A DNA stretch of 40,618 nt, from NCBI GenBank assembly GCA_024683455.1, contig JAIKYE010000018.1:1-40618 (forward strand), in the 5' to 3' direction. The position numbers and the translations under genes were made by a program. A model generated the notes under the pieces. That model was not told the origin of the DNA and made no database searches. It saw only the letters and a program-made list of their open reading frames with translations. Positions 7,594 through 15,058 of the stretch are shown here, piece after piece. The stretch is from Bacteroidaceae bacterium. Lineage in GTDB: Bacteria > Bacteroidota > Bacteroidia > Bacteroidales > Bacteroidaceae. Numbering within the stretch: the stretch's first letter is position 1; the number at the start of each line of letters is the position of its first letter.

Positions 7594-9462
7594 TTATTCA
7601 ACAATATAGAGAACAGCATCCGAAAGCATAAGTTTATTGTCGGCATGCCGGACTTCCTGACCCAGATGATCGTAGACGATAGCTTTGGGCGATATCTTGT
7701 AGGAGTAGCTCATATTCTGATATGGCGACCATATGGCACGCACCACATGCCTGTCCGGTGTCACCCATTGGACGCGAAAAATATTGTCATTGTGCCTTAG
7801 AGTAGGTCGGGTACTCCCATCGGGGCAAAACCTAACCAAGGTACGATATGCCCGCATCGACAGCTTATCTGTAAAGTCAGCATGAATAACCCCGAAACAG
7901 TCTTCACGTTCATTCAAATTCAATTCCCTTGATCTGAAATTATACCAAAAGACTCTATCTATTCCATACGCAAAAGCCAATAGGTAAATTCGGGCAACTC
8001 GACGCGCCTGCTCTTCCTCTTTATCAGGAATGGGATGACCATACATCCTGGTCTGGAAAACAATATTGCCAGACATATCCGAATTAAGTTTGTATATCCC
8101 AGCAACGGTACCCTTTATCCGCTCAGTACCTGCCGATATCAACGAAATCAAAGAATCTCCCGAATGGAGAGCTTCGTCACTGAGATAACGACCAGGGTGG
8201 TTGGCATTGATGGGGAATTCGTATTCAAAATCGGCATCGGCACAACGGTCAATGAACGGCGGAATATCACCCAACGACTCCTTGGTGATGGGGTCATAAC
8301 GGTTCTTAAGCAATGACATGTGAAGAATCGGATAAAGCTTCGTACGCAAGACGTGAAGTTCAAACCATGTCTTTGACGGCAAAGAAGAGTTATAATAAAA
8401 TGGCAACCCCTGAGCCAGTACAATGGTTCCGCCTTTCTTTACATACTCTACAAGCAATGGGAAATAATCCAGCGGGAAATATTCGTCTGTAGTGGCAATC
8501 AATACAGGAACCCGAGATGGGCTCAGGCCCCTCAAACGAGCAAAATCTACAGAAACAACATGCCTTGCTTTTGGACGCAAATATGTTGCCACTTGAACAT
8601 CATTAAGCGTCCTATATCCTGACGCCCTATCCTGCAAATAACCAACAGTAATCTGCTGTTCATAGATACCCAAACGCCTAAGGGCCGCCGGAAGGAAATC
8701 TGTATAAAAACCTTCTGAGGTGTCCACATCAACGCTTGTGCTCATACCACACTCTGTTAGCCAAACTGGTTTACGGAAATCATAATGCTCCATCAACCTT
8801 GCGATTTTCTCAAGGCAAGGAATCAAATCTTCAGGGCTACAATACGAATGAAAATTCATTACATCATAATAGTCCTGAGCTTTCTGTTTACATAATTCCT
8901 CATAGAAATTGTTCTGCATCTCTGCAAGGCCACTAAGCACAACCTGATTCTGAGGACTACTATCCTTCAGACGTTCGTACACAAGCCTAAGACTCCTTAC
9001 ATACTTCTCTGGCAAATTCCCTACTTCCTTAATCAAATTCACCTCGTTAAGGAATTCCCAATATCTGATTCTTCCATTGAAATGAAATGCCAGCGTATCA
9101 ATATATTCCATATACTTGGGATCGTCCCATGGATATTTGTCAAGCCAAGTTAAGATGCCTAATAATTGGAGTTCTCTTTCATCGGCGCTTTTCAAGACAT
9201 TATCGAAAACCTCTGGAGAAAAATCAGATGGCGTTCTCTTAAATGCTGTAGCAAAGTCCAGATCGGAGCGGAACCACCCCACCCCTGTTTCCTGAAGGAT
9301 ATCCATTTCATGGTCTCTAATCTCATAATCCCACCCCTTACGTGTGACATGTGTACAAAAACCATATGGATTTTGCAGTGTCTGCGTACATGGAAAAAGC
9401 ACTTGCCCGACTAAATATGTCTGGAAGAAAAAAACAGATAGTATGGCAATAAGCTTTTTCAT
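7594..9462 (-). CDS. Secreted clan GH-A glycosidase-like protein (GH39/GH5-like) with an inserted domain
   Basis: A 622-residue protein with a signal peptide (residues 1-20). A TIM-barrel glycosidase core is visible: YWEFLNEVNL puts the acid/base Glu at residue 140 after the invariant Asn, and KPVWLTECGM puts the nucleophile Glu at 237, the clan GH-A pattern. Residues about 290-480 do not look like barrel. They include VPVLIATTDEYFPLDYFP and GGTIVLAQG, resembling the class I amidotransferase-like fold found in GH42 enzymes. The last barrel part resumes at about 485 with AFAYGIDRVFWYNF. The substrate cannot be read from sequence; a plant or host glycan side chain is likely for a secreted enzyme of this kind. 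It is monocistronic behind its own promoter. Confidence 0.75.
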   Translation of the reverse strand: MKKLIAILSVFFFQTYLVGQVLFPCTQTLQNPYGFCTHVTRKGWDYEIRDHEMDILQETGVGWFRSDLDFATAFKRTPSDFSPEVFDNVLKSADERELQLLGILTWLDKYPWDDPKYMEYIDTLAFHFNGRIRYWEFLNEVNLIKEVGNLPEKYVRSLRLVYERLKDSSPQNQVVLSGLAEMQNNFYEELCKQKAQDYYDVMNFHSYCSPEDLIPCLEKIARLMEHYDFRKPVWLTECGMSTSVDVDTSEGFYTDFLPAALRRLGIYEQQITVGYLQDRASGYRTLNDVQVATYLRPKARHVVSVDFARLRGLSPSRVPVLIATTDEYFPLDYFPLLVEYVKKGGTIVLAQGLPFYYNSSLPSKTWFELHVLRTKLYPILHMSLLKNRYDPITKESLGDIPPFIDRCADADFEYEFPINANHPGRYLSDEALHSGDSLISLISAGTERIKGTVAGIYKLNSDMSGNIVFQTRMYGHPIPDKEEEQARRVARIYLLAFAYGIDRVFWYNFRSRELNLNEREDCFGVIHADFTDKLSMRAYRTLVRFCPDGSTRPTLRHNDNIFRVQWVTPDRHVVRAIWSPYQNMSYSYKISPKAIVYDHLGQEVRHADNKLMLSDAVLYIVE

Positions 9463-9484
9463 GTTATAGGCATCTTTATATTCA

Positions 9485-9517
9485 CAAAAGTACTAAAATT
9501 TATCCTAATTCACCAAA
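9485..9517 (-). promoter_or_regulatory. Promoter of the glycosidase gene
   Basis: On the minus strand TACTTTTG at 9485-9492 matches the TAnnTTTG -7 element, with TTTG at 9514-9517, 21 bases upstream. The start codon is at 9462, so the leader is short (about 15-20 bases). Confidence 0.65.
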
Positions 9518-9607
9518 CTAATTATACAAATTTATCTATTTCAGCTTTCATTTACATGCTCTTCTACAATATTTTACCATTTCAACAGAAATTGCGAGCG
9601 AGTAATC

Positions 9608-9638
9608 TTGCTTTTTTTACCAAAAACCCATACTTTTG
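9608..9638 (+). promoter_or_regulatory. Promoter of the divergent secreted protein gene
   Basis: TACTTTTG at 9631-9638 matches the -7 element, and TTG at 9608-9610 lies 20 bases upstream. The start codon at 9677 follows about 32 bases after the expected transcription start. Its -7 sequence is identical to that of the divergent glycosidase promoter, which hints at similar strength. Confidence 0.65.
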
Positions 9639-9676
9639 TCATCTAAATATGATAGTTACATCACATCAATACAATA

Positions 9677-11521
9677 ATGAAGCAGTACGTCACATTATTT
9701 GCGCTAACAATTATAACGTTCCTGTTCAGTCTTCCTACACAGGCTGTACGCGAACTAGGAACCGATCAGGAAATTACTCACCTGTTACAGAATGCCGACT
9801 TCCAAAACCAGTTCCAAGGCTGGACACTTACCCAGCAGGGTGGCAGCCTTGTGATACAGGAAAATACGCAAGGAATCTGTGAGGTGCAGTCGGAAGGCTG
9901 TGAGTTTACCCTCGAGCAGACTATCACCGACCTGCCCGACGGCATTTACGAGCTTCAGATTGACGGTTACTATGCTGCCGAGGCAATGCCTCAAAGCACA
10001 TTGCATGGCAGTATGATTTGCCTGAACGAAATGAAGAATGTCCTAATGACTTCAAGCGAATACACTACAGAAAACCCCACGAACAGAATTGTGGCCAAGC
10101 CAGAGGACGGTAAGCTAACCGTTAAAATTAAGGGGCTACGCATTGCCTCTACGACCGATGTCACAGTGTTCAGCAACCTGCGCCTCTTTTATCGCGGATC
10201 AGGCGAAACGGGATTAATGGCATGTCGCGATGTAGAAGCCAAGATAAAGGATCGTGCTGCGACTTTATTGTCATGCGGCAGCAAAGAGATTACAGATTAC
10301 CGTCAGCATCCCATGTGCCAGGTTTCACTCACCAACGATTTAAGAAATGAAGTCTTAAATAAAAACAACTATGGAACCGTTGACGCCATGCTGCAACACC
10401 TTGACAAAATCGGTAGTCTCTTTTCTTCCATTAGCGAGAGTCGTATGGTTTACATCAGCTTAATGCAAAACGTCCTACAGACAGAGAACACAGCCAACCT
10501 GCTGATTGCCAACAGACTGCTTACCGAAGAGCAATATAACAATGCAAAGCAGGTTCTGGACACTGCTACACAGGGATATACGGCCGGCAGTCTCACAAAA
10601 CAGGATATCGAAAACAAGCAAAAGGAGATAGATGCCCTAAGCGGACTGCCCAAGTTCGTCGGTAGCTTCATGCAAATCAGTACGCCTAACGACCTCTGCA
10701 GTTTCTCTGTCCTGGTCAACGAGGGTATGCGCACACTTGACGCACAGCTTACCAAAGACATCAATATGGCTGGTATCAGCAACTTCCAGCCCATTGGCAT
10801 GTATTCACAAACCAACGAAGAGTATTCCGACTTCTACACCAATAGCTATGGCGGCACATTCGATGGGCAAGGTTACCAAATCCTTAATCTGAATATACAG
10901 ACCAACTTCGAAGGCGGTCTCTTTGGCCGTTGCTACAGAGCCAAAATCAACAAAGTGGGGCTGGCCAACATAACGGTTAGCTGTACAGGTGCCCAGACCT
11001 GCGGTCCCTTGGCTGGGACACTCATGCAGACACAGGTTGCCAACTGCTATGTAGCCGGAAAGATTCAGGTCAATACAAACGGAGAAAAAAAGACCGAATT
11101 CGTAGGCGAAGGTGCATGGAATACAGTATTAGAGAACTGTTATACCTTAGGAAATAGACTGATATGCGCTACTGCAGCAGAACTTAACAACTGCTACGGA
11201 GGAACGGAAGCTACCAAAGCCGTTGCTTCGGGCGAGTTGTGCTACAAACTCAATAAGGGCGAAACTGTAAGCCCCATCTTCTTCCAAACGTTAGGAAAGG
11301 ATGCATACCCAGTTCTGCTTTCTGACCACGAGATAGTACGTCGCACCTCTGATGGAATTTACTATAATGGCGATGACGAAAATGCCATTATCTCTGCTGA
11401 GACCGATTCTAAACCCACAAAACTAAACGTTCAACAGCCCATATACGATCTAAGCGGACGTCGTCTTACCAGTAAACCACAAAAAGGCCTCTACATTCAG
11501 GGCGGTAAGGTACGCAGATAA
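9677..11521 (+). CDS. Secreted Prevotella-type surface protein with C-terminal sorting-like tail
   Basis: A 614-residue protein with a signal peptide (about residues 1-23, ...PTQA|V). After it comes a jelly-roll-like region beginning LLQNADFQNQFQGWTLTQ, as in carbohydrate-binding or adhesin domains. Residues about 340-500 contain GLUG-like stretches (FDGQGYQILNLNI, EGGLFGRC) and then the frequent Prevotella pattern GELCYKLNKGE ... GKDAYPVLLSDHE. The end, YDLSGRRLTSKPQKGLYIQG and basic residues, resembles the C-terminal tail of type IX-secreted or surface-attached proteins. No enzyme active site is seen. It is followed after only 5 bases by nnrD, so the two are probably co-transcribed although their jobs look unrelated. 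Confidence 0.75.
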   Translation: MKQYVTLFALTIITFLFSLPTQAVRELGTDQEITHLLQNADFQNQFQGWTLTQQGGSLVIQENTQGICEVQSEGCEFTLEQTITDLPDGIYELQIDGYYAAEAMPQSTLHGSMICLNEMKNVLMTSSEYTTENPTNRIVAKPEDGKLTVKIKGLRIASTTDVTVFSNLRLFYRGSGETGLMACRDVEAKIKDRAATLLSCGSKEITDYRQHPMCQVSLTNDLRNEVLNKNNYGTVDAMLQHLDKIGSLFSSISESRMVYISLMQNVLQTENTANLLIANRLLTEEQYNNAKQVLDTATQGYTAGSLTKQDIENKQKEIDALSGLPKFVGSFMQISTPNDLCSFSVLVNEGMRTLDAQLTKDINMAGISNFQPIGMYSQTNEEYSDFYTNSYGGTFDGQGYQILNLNIQTNFEGGLFGRCYRAKINKVGLANITVSCTGAQTCGPLAGTLMQTQVANCYVAGKIQVNTNGEKKTEFVGEGAWNTVLENCYTLGNRLICATAAELNNCYGGTEATKAVASGELCYKLNKGETVSPIFFQTLGKDAYPVLLSDHEIVRRTSDGIYYNGDDENAIISAETDSKPTKLNVQQPIYDLSGRRLTSKPQKGLYIQGGKVRR

Positions 11522-11526
11522 AGGGA

Positions 11527-12357
11527 ATGACACCCATAACAAAATCACTCGTTTCCGGTTGGCTGAAAACACGAGACCCTTTCAGCCATAAAGGCGATTA
11601 CGGACGGGCTTCCCTCGTAGTAGGAAGCGTCGGCATGATAGGCGCTGCGCTCCTCTCCTCACGTGCCTGCATGCGTAGCGGGGTGGGACTGCTTACCGTC
11701 CACGTCCCCGAGTGCGGCTATAACATTATGCAGATGGGGCTGCCCGAAGCCAAATGCATAGCCGATGAGCATTACACGCATCACACCATCATAGAGCTCC
11801 CCCTTTATACAGATGTCGTAGGAATCGGTCCAGGCATTGGACAACATATCCAAACCCAATGGGCTCTACACAGCCTAATACTGAACTATCCGAAGACACC
11901 TATGGTTTTCGATGCCGATGCACTGAACATTTTAGCAGGCAACCAACATTGGCTGCCACAGGTTCCTAGGGGTAGTATCTTTACGCCACATCCTGGCGAG
12001 ATGAAGCGCTTTGGTTTGGAGCCTCAGGAACTGGCCGAGAGATACCAAGTTGTGGTAGTACTAAAGGGGCACCATACACGCATCTATGTACCCAATGAGC
12101 ATTCCGTACGGGTTTACGAGAATACACTGCACGGGAATCCCGGCATGGCTGTTGGTGGTTCCGGTGATGTACTTACAGGTATCATTCTGGCCTTGATAGC
12201 TCAACATTATACGGCAGAAGAAGCAGCCATAATAGGCGTATGGATTCACGCCTTTGCTGCCGATCTGGCCCTTGCCGACGGTAACAGTGCGGAATCCTTA
12301 CTCCCTTCAGATATCATCTCCCATTTGGGAGTTGCTTTCAATGCTTCCCGTTTATAG
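11527..12357 (+). CDS. nnrD: ADP-dependent (S)-NAD(P)H-hydrate dehydratase, stand-alone
   Basis: A 276-residue ribokinase-fold enzyme that repairs hydrated NAD(P)H using ADP. Visible signatures are SHKGDYGRASLVVGS near the N-terminus, GIGPGIG for nucleotide binding, DADALN, FTPHPGEM and the catalytic GGSGDVLTGI near the C-terminus. In many Bacteroidetes this domain is fused behind an NnrE epimerase domain in a protein of about 500 residues; here only the dehydratase part is present. The stretch between FTPHPGEM and VVVLKGHHT is shorter than usual by roughly a dozen residues, a helix that seems to be missing. The gene ends inside the 3' end of the convergent pdxT (20-base overlap). Confidence 0.88.
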   Translation: MTPITKSLVSGWLKTRDPFSHKGDYGRASLVVGSVGMIGAALLSSRACMRSGVGLLTVHVPECGYNIMQMGLPEAKCIADEHYTHHTIIELPLYTDVVGIGPGIGQHIQTQWALHSLILNYPKTPMVFDADALNILAGNQHWLPQVPRGSIFTPHPGEMKRFGLEPQELAERYQVVVVLKGHHTRIYVPNEHSVRVYENTLHGNPGMAVGGSGDVLTGIILALIAQHYTAEEAAIIGVWIHAFAADLALADGNSAESLLPSDIISHLGVAFNASRL

Positions 12358-12889
12358 TAGAAAGCCAATACTCATGTATACGTGTGTCCTCCGTCAACTC
12401 CGGATGAAAAGAGCAAGCCAGCATATTCTGCTGACGGGCAGCCACTACATGGCCATCTAAGGTAGAAAGAACCTCTACCCCTTCGCCGCAGCGTTCGATA
12501 TACGGAGCACGTATAAAAACCATAGGAACGTCTCCTATACCTTTTATATTATATATAGTCTGAAAACTTCCCAACTGACGGCCATAGGCATTACGTTTAA
12601 CCGTAATGTCCATGCAGCCTAAGTGTTGGTCATCCAACAGAATCATACCCGCGCACGTACCAAAGACTGGCAGTCCATCAATAATGGCTTTACGAATGGG
12701 TTCAAAAAGAGCTTCATCCTTCATCACCCTCATCATAGCGGTACTTTCGCCACCAGGCAGAATGAGCCCGCCAAATGGCTGATGCCAGTCGTGCAAGTTG
12801 CGGATGAGAACACTCTCCACTCCCAAACGTTCCAGCATCTGCTTATGTTCCTCAAATGCCCCTTGTAGGGCTAAAATAGCAATTCTCAA
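12338..12889 (-). CDS. pdxT: Pyridoxal 5'-phosphate synthase, glutaminase subunit PdxT
   Basis: A 183-residue class I amidotransferase that releases ammonia from glutamine for PdxS. The triad is intact: nucleophile C79 in FGTCAGM, and H162 and E164 in SFHPEL. LILPGGEST is the oxyanion-hole region. Length matches the family. It lies 21 bases downstream of pdxS on the same strand, the normal partner arrangement for the DXP-independent vitamin B6 pathway. Its end overlaps the convergent nnrD by 20 bases. Confidence 0.95.
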   Translation of the reverse strand: MRIAILALQGAFEEHKQMLERLGVESVLIRNLHDWHQPFGGLILPGGESTAMMRVMKDEALFEPIRKAIIDGLPVFGTCAGMILLDDQHLGCMDITVKRNAYGRQLGSFQTIYNIKGIGDVPMVFIRAPYIERCGEGVEVLSTLDGHVVAARQQNMLACSFHPELTEDTRIHEYWLSTINGKH

Positions 12890-12910
12890 CTTTCAACTTA
12901 TAATTTTCGA

Positions 12911-13783
12911 CTACTTCCCTCTTTCTGCCATTAGCAGTTCTATCTCTTGCTCGTTGATGCCAACCATAGCCTCACCTAAATCCTCACTCAACTCAGCCAG
13001 AATCTTGGGGTTGTTATAATTGGTAACAGCCTTTACAATTGCCTGCGCACGCTTGGCAGGATCACCACTTTTGAAGATACCGCTTCCTACGAACACGCCC
13101 TCAGCACCCAACTGCATCATAAGAGCAGCATCAGCTGGTGTAGCGACACCACCAGCAGCAAAGTTCACCACGGGCAACTTGCCATTCTCATGCACATACT
13201 GCACCAGTTCATAAGGTACACGCAACTGCTTGGCAGCCTCATAGAGCTCATCCTCACTCATGCTTACCAAACGACGAATCTCACTCTGCATCATGCGCAT
13301 ATGGCGCACAGCCTGAATGATATCACCCGTTCCAGGTTCACCCTTGGTACGAATCATGGTTGCGCCCTCGTTGATACGACGCAAGGCCTCGCCTAAATCC
13401 TTGGCGCCGCAGACAAAAGGCACCTTAAACTTGCGCTTGTCGATGTGATAAATATCATCGGCAGGCGAAAGTACCTCACTCTCATCTATGTAGTCTATCT
13501 CTATAGCCTCCAAAATCTGTGCCTCTGCGAAGTGACCAATACGGCACTTGGCCATAACAGGAATGGTAACAGCCTCCTGAATTCCCTTAATCATCTTAGG
13601 ATCGCTCATTCTGCTAACACCGCCCGCCGCACGAATGTCGGCAGGAATACGTTCCAACGCCATTACAGCACAGGCACCGGCAGCTTCAGCTATTCTTGCC
13701 TGCTCTGGGGTTGTTACATCCATAATCACTCCGCCCTTCAGCATCTGAGCCAAATTGCGGTTCAACTGAGTTCTATCTTCCAT
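12911..13783 (-). CDS. pdxS: Pyridoxal 5'-phosphate synthase, lyase subunit PdxS
   Basis: A 290-residue (beta/alpha)8 barrel that builds PLP from ribose 5-phosphate, glyceraldehyde 3-phosphate and ammonia delivered by PdxT. Conserved lysine motifs are present ([15 protein letters not shown] and [11 protein letters not shown]), as is the C-terminal [14 protein letters not shown]. The frame stays open to 13939, but the start was set at 13783 ([11 protein letters not shown]). This gives the normal family length, the extra 52 residues look unlike any PdxS, and a -7 promoter match lies inside them at 13834-13841. It is the first gene of pdxS-pdxT and faces a ThiD/AraC-type regulator gene across a 198-base intergenic region. 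Confidence 0.95.
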   Translation of the reverse strand: MEDRTQLNRNLAQMLKGGVIMDVTTPEQARIAEAAGACAVMALERIPADIRAAGGVSRMSDPKMIKGIQEAVTIPVMAKCRIGHFAEAQILEAIEIDYIDESEVLSPADDIYHIDKRKFKVPFVCGAKDLGEALRRINEGATMIRTKGEPGTGDIIQAVRHMRMMQSEIRRLVSMSEDELYEAAKQLRVPYELVQYVHENGKLPVVNFAAGGVATPADAALMMQLGAEGVFVGSGIFKSGDPAKRAQAIVKAVTNYNNPKILAELSEDLGEAMVGINEQEIELLMAERGK

Positions 13784-13981
13784 ATTTATATTATATATCT
13801 GAATATTATGAGTAAACCACTTATTTTTCGTTGCAAAATTATGACAAAGAGAAATTGCGAGAAAAAATCGTTTCCTATTAGGGAAAACATTCCTTACAAA
13901 GAAGAAATGTTGCAAAAATCGGAATACTTGTTTGGACAAACGGGGCTTTTGCCTTACCTTTGCGAAACAATAAGGAAAAAA
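13784..13981. promoter_or_regulatory. Divergent control region between pdxS and the ThiD-AraC fusion
   Basis: A 198-base region with promoters in both directions. For pdxS, minus-strand TAATTTTG at 13834-13841 fits the -7 element; its -33 element is weak. For the fusion gene, TTTG at 13931-13934, 20 bases and TACCTTTG at 13955-13962 form a good promoter, about 15-20 bases before the start codon. Between them lie a hairpin-like inverted repeat TTTCC-6-GGAAA at 13871-13886 and a second inverted repeat AACATT-14-AATGTT at 13886-13911. TTCCTA/TTCCTT also recurs at 18-base spacing. These are candidate operator sites for the AraC domain; their use is inference. Confidence 0.55.
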
Positions 13982-15058
13982 ATGAAAGCGGTACTTTGTA
14001 TAAATGGTTCAGACAGCATGGGAAACGCCGGCATACAGGCTGATGTACGCACCATAAAAGACATGGGCGGCTATGCAGTAACGGTCGTTACAGCTGTTAC
14101 AATTCAGAATTCCATGGGAATTACCAATGTTCATCAGCTGCCAACCGATTTAGTTATAGGTCAGGTAAAAGCTGTTTATGAGGAAATGGTTCCACAAGCT
14201 ATAAAAGTGGGAATGATTGACAATGCAACCACTATCAGTGCTATATCTAAGGAGATTCTTGGATGCAGCAATATTATCTGCTCACCTGTAATACTGGCTT
14301 CTCACGGCGGATTGCTGATGAGTAATGATTCGCTCATTGCATACCGACAGTACGTCTTCCCCATCTGCAAGCTGCTTATCATAAAATGTACGGATGCCGA
14401 GATATTATTAGGCAGACGTATCAGCACAGATGCTGATATGAAAGAAGCTGCCCGCCTAATGCATGAGATGGGACCCGAATGGGTACTGCTACGCGGTGGG
14501 ACTTTTGCCAAAGAACGTATTAATGCCTTACTTTCAGGTCCCAACTGCCAGAAATTCTTTTCTTCAGTAAACATTGAGGGTTGGCAGCGACATGGTGTTG
14601 GTGGAGCTCTGTCCACAGCCATTGCAGCACGACTGGCGCAAGCAGACGATGTACCAACGGCAATCACGAACGCACATAACTACATGCATAGTCAGGTAGT
14701 ATATGCTTCGACGCAACCTCGGTCATTGCAGCCTCACAACCTATACAATCAATTTATAACACTGCTCTCTCAGCATTACACCACAGCTCACGATGTGTCT
14801 TTCTATGCGGCGCAACTTTCTATTTCAACGCGTTACCTTTCACAAATTACAAACGCAGTCTGTGGTCGGTCACCCAAACAAGTAATCGACGACTATCTTG
14901 TTCAGGAGTGTGAACAACAACTGTCCACTACTTCTCAAACAATACAGCAGATATCGCAACAGTTGGGGTTCACTTCCCAAATTGCCTTCACCAAATTCTT
15001 CAAAGCAAAGAAAGGATGCGCCCCAACTGTGTATCGCGACGGGAGAATGCTCCGCTAA
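13982..15058 (+). CDS. ThiD-like kinase domain fused to an AraC-type DNA-binding domain, probable vitamin-responsive regulator
   Basis: A 358-residue two-domain protein. Residues 1-235 follow the HMP-phosphate/pyridoxal kinase fold of ThiD ([27 protein letters not shown]). Residues about 262-356 are an AraC-type double helix-turn-helix ([17 protein letters not shown], then [18 protein letters not shown]). Key kinase positions are changed: DPV is SPV (S101), TPN is IKC (134-136), KGG is RGG (171), and the Cys of HGTGC is Gly (208). The phosphate-transfer site is therefore probably dead while the ligand pocket may remain. The start at 13982 was chosen because the promoter -7 element is at 13955-13962 and translation upstream shows no domain. 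It is divergent from pdxS, so control of B6 synthesis is likely; thiamin control is the alternative. Confidence 0.8.
   Translation: MKAVLCINGSDSMGNAGIQADVRTIKDMGGYAVTVVTAVTIQNSMGITNVHQLPTDLVIGQVKAVYEEMVPQAIKVGMIDNATTISAISKEILGCSNIICSPVILASHGGLLMSNDSLIAYRQYVFPICKLLIIKCTDAEILLGRRISTDADMKEAARLMHEMGPEWVLLRGGTFAKERINALLSGPNCQKFFSSVNIEGWQRHGVGGALSTAIAARLAQADDVPTAITNAHNYMHSQVVYASTQPRSLQPHNLYNQFITLLSQHYTTAHDVSFYAAQLSISTRYLSQITNAVCGRSPKQVIDDYLVQECEQQLSTTSQTIQQISQQLGFTSQIAFTKFFKAKKGCAPTVYRDGRMLR

Noticed and set aside
13784..13939. N-terminal extension of PdxS by 52 residues
   Set aside because: The family length is reached from 13783, the extension has no similarity to PdxS and contains the pdxS -7 element.
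13445..13981. N-terminal extension of the ThiD-AraC fusion
   Set aside because: The extension runs antisense through pdxS and over the promoter; domain similarity begins right at the ATG 13982.
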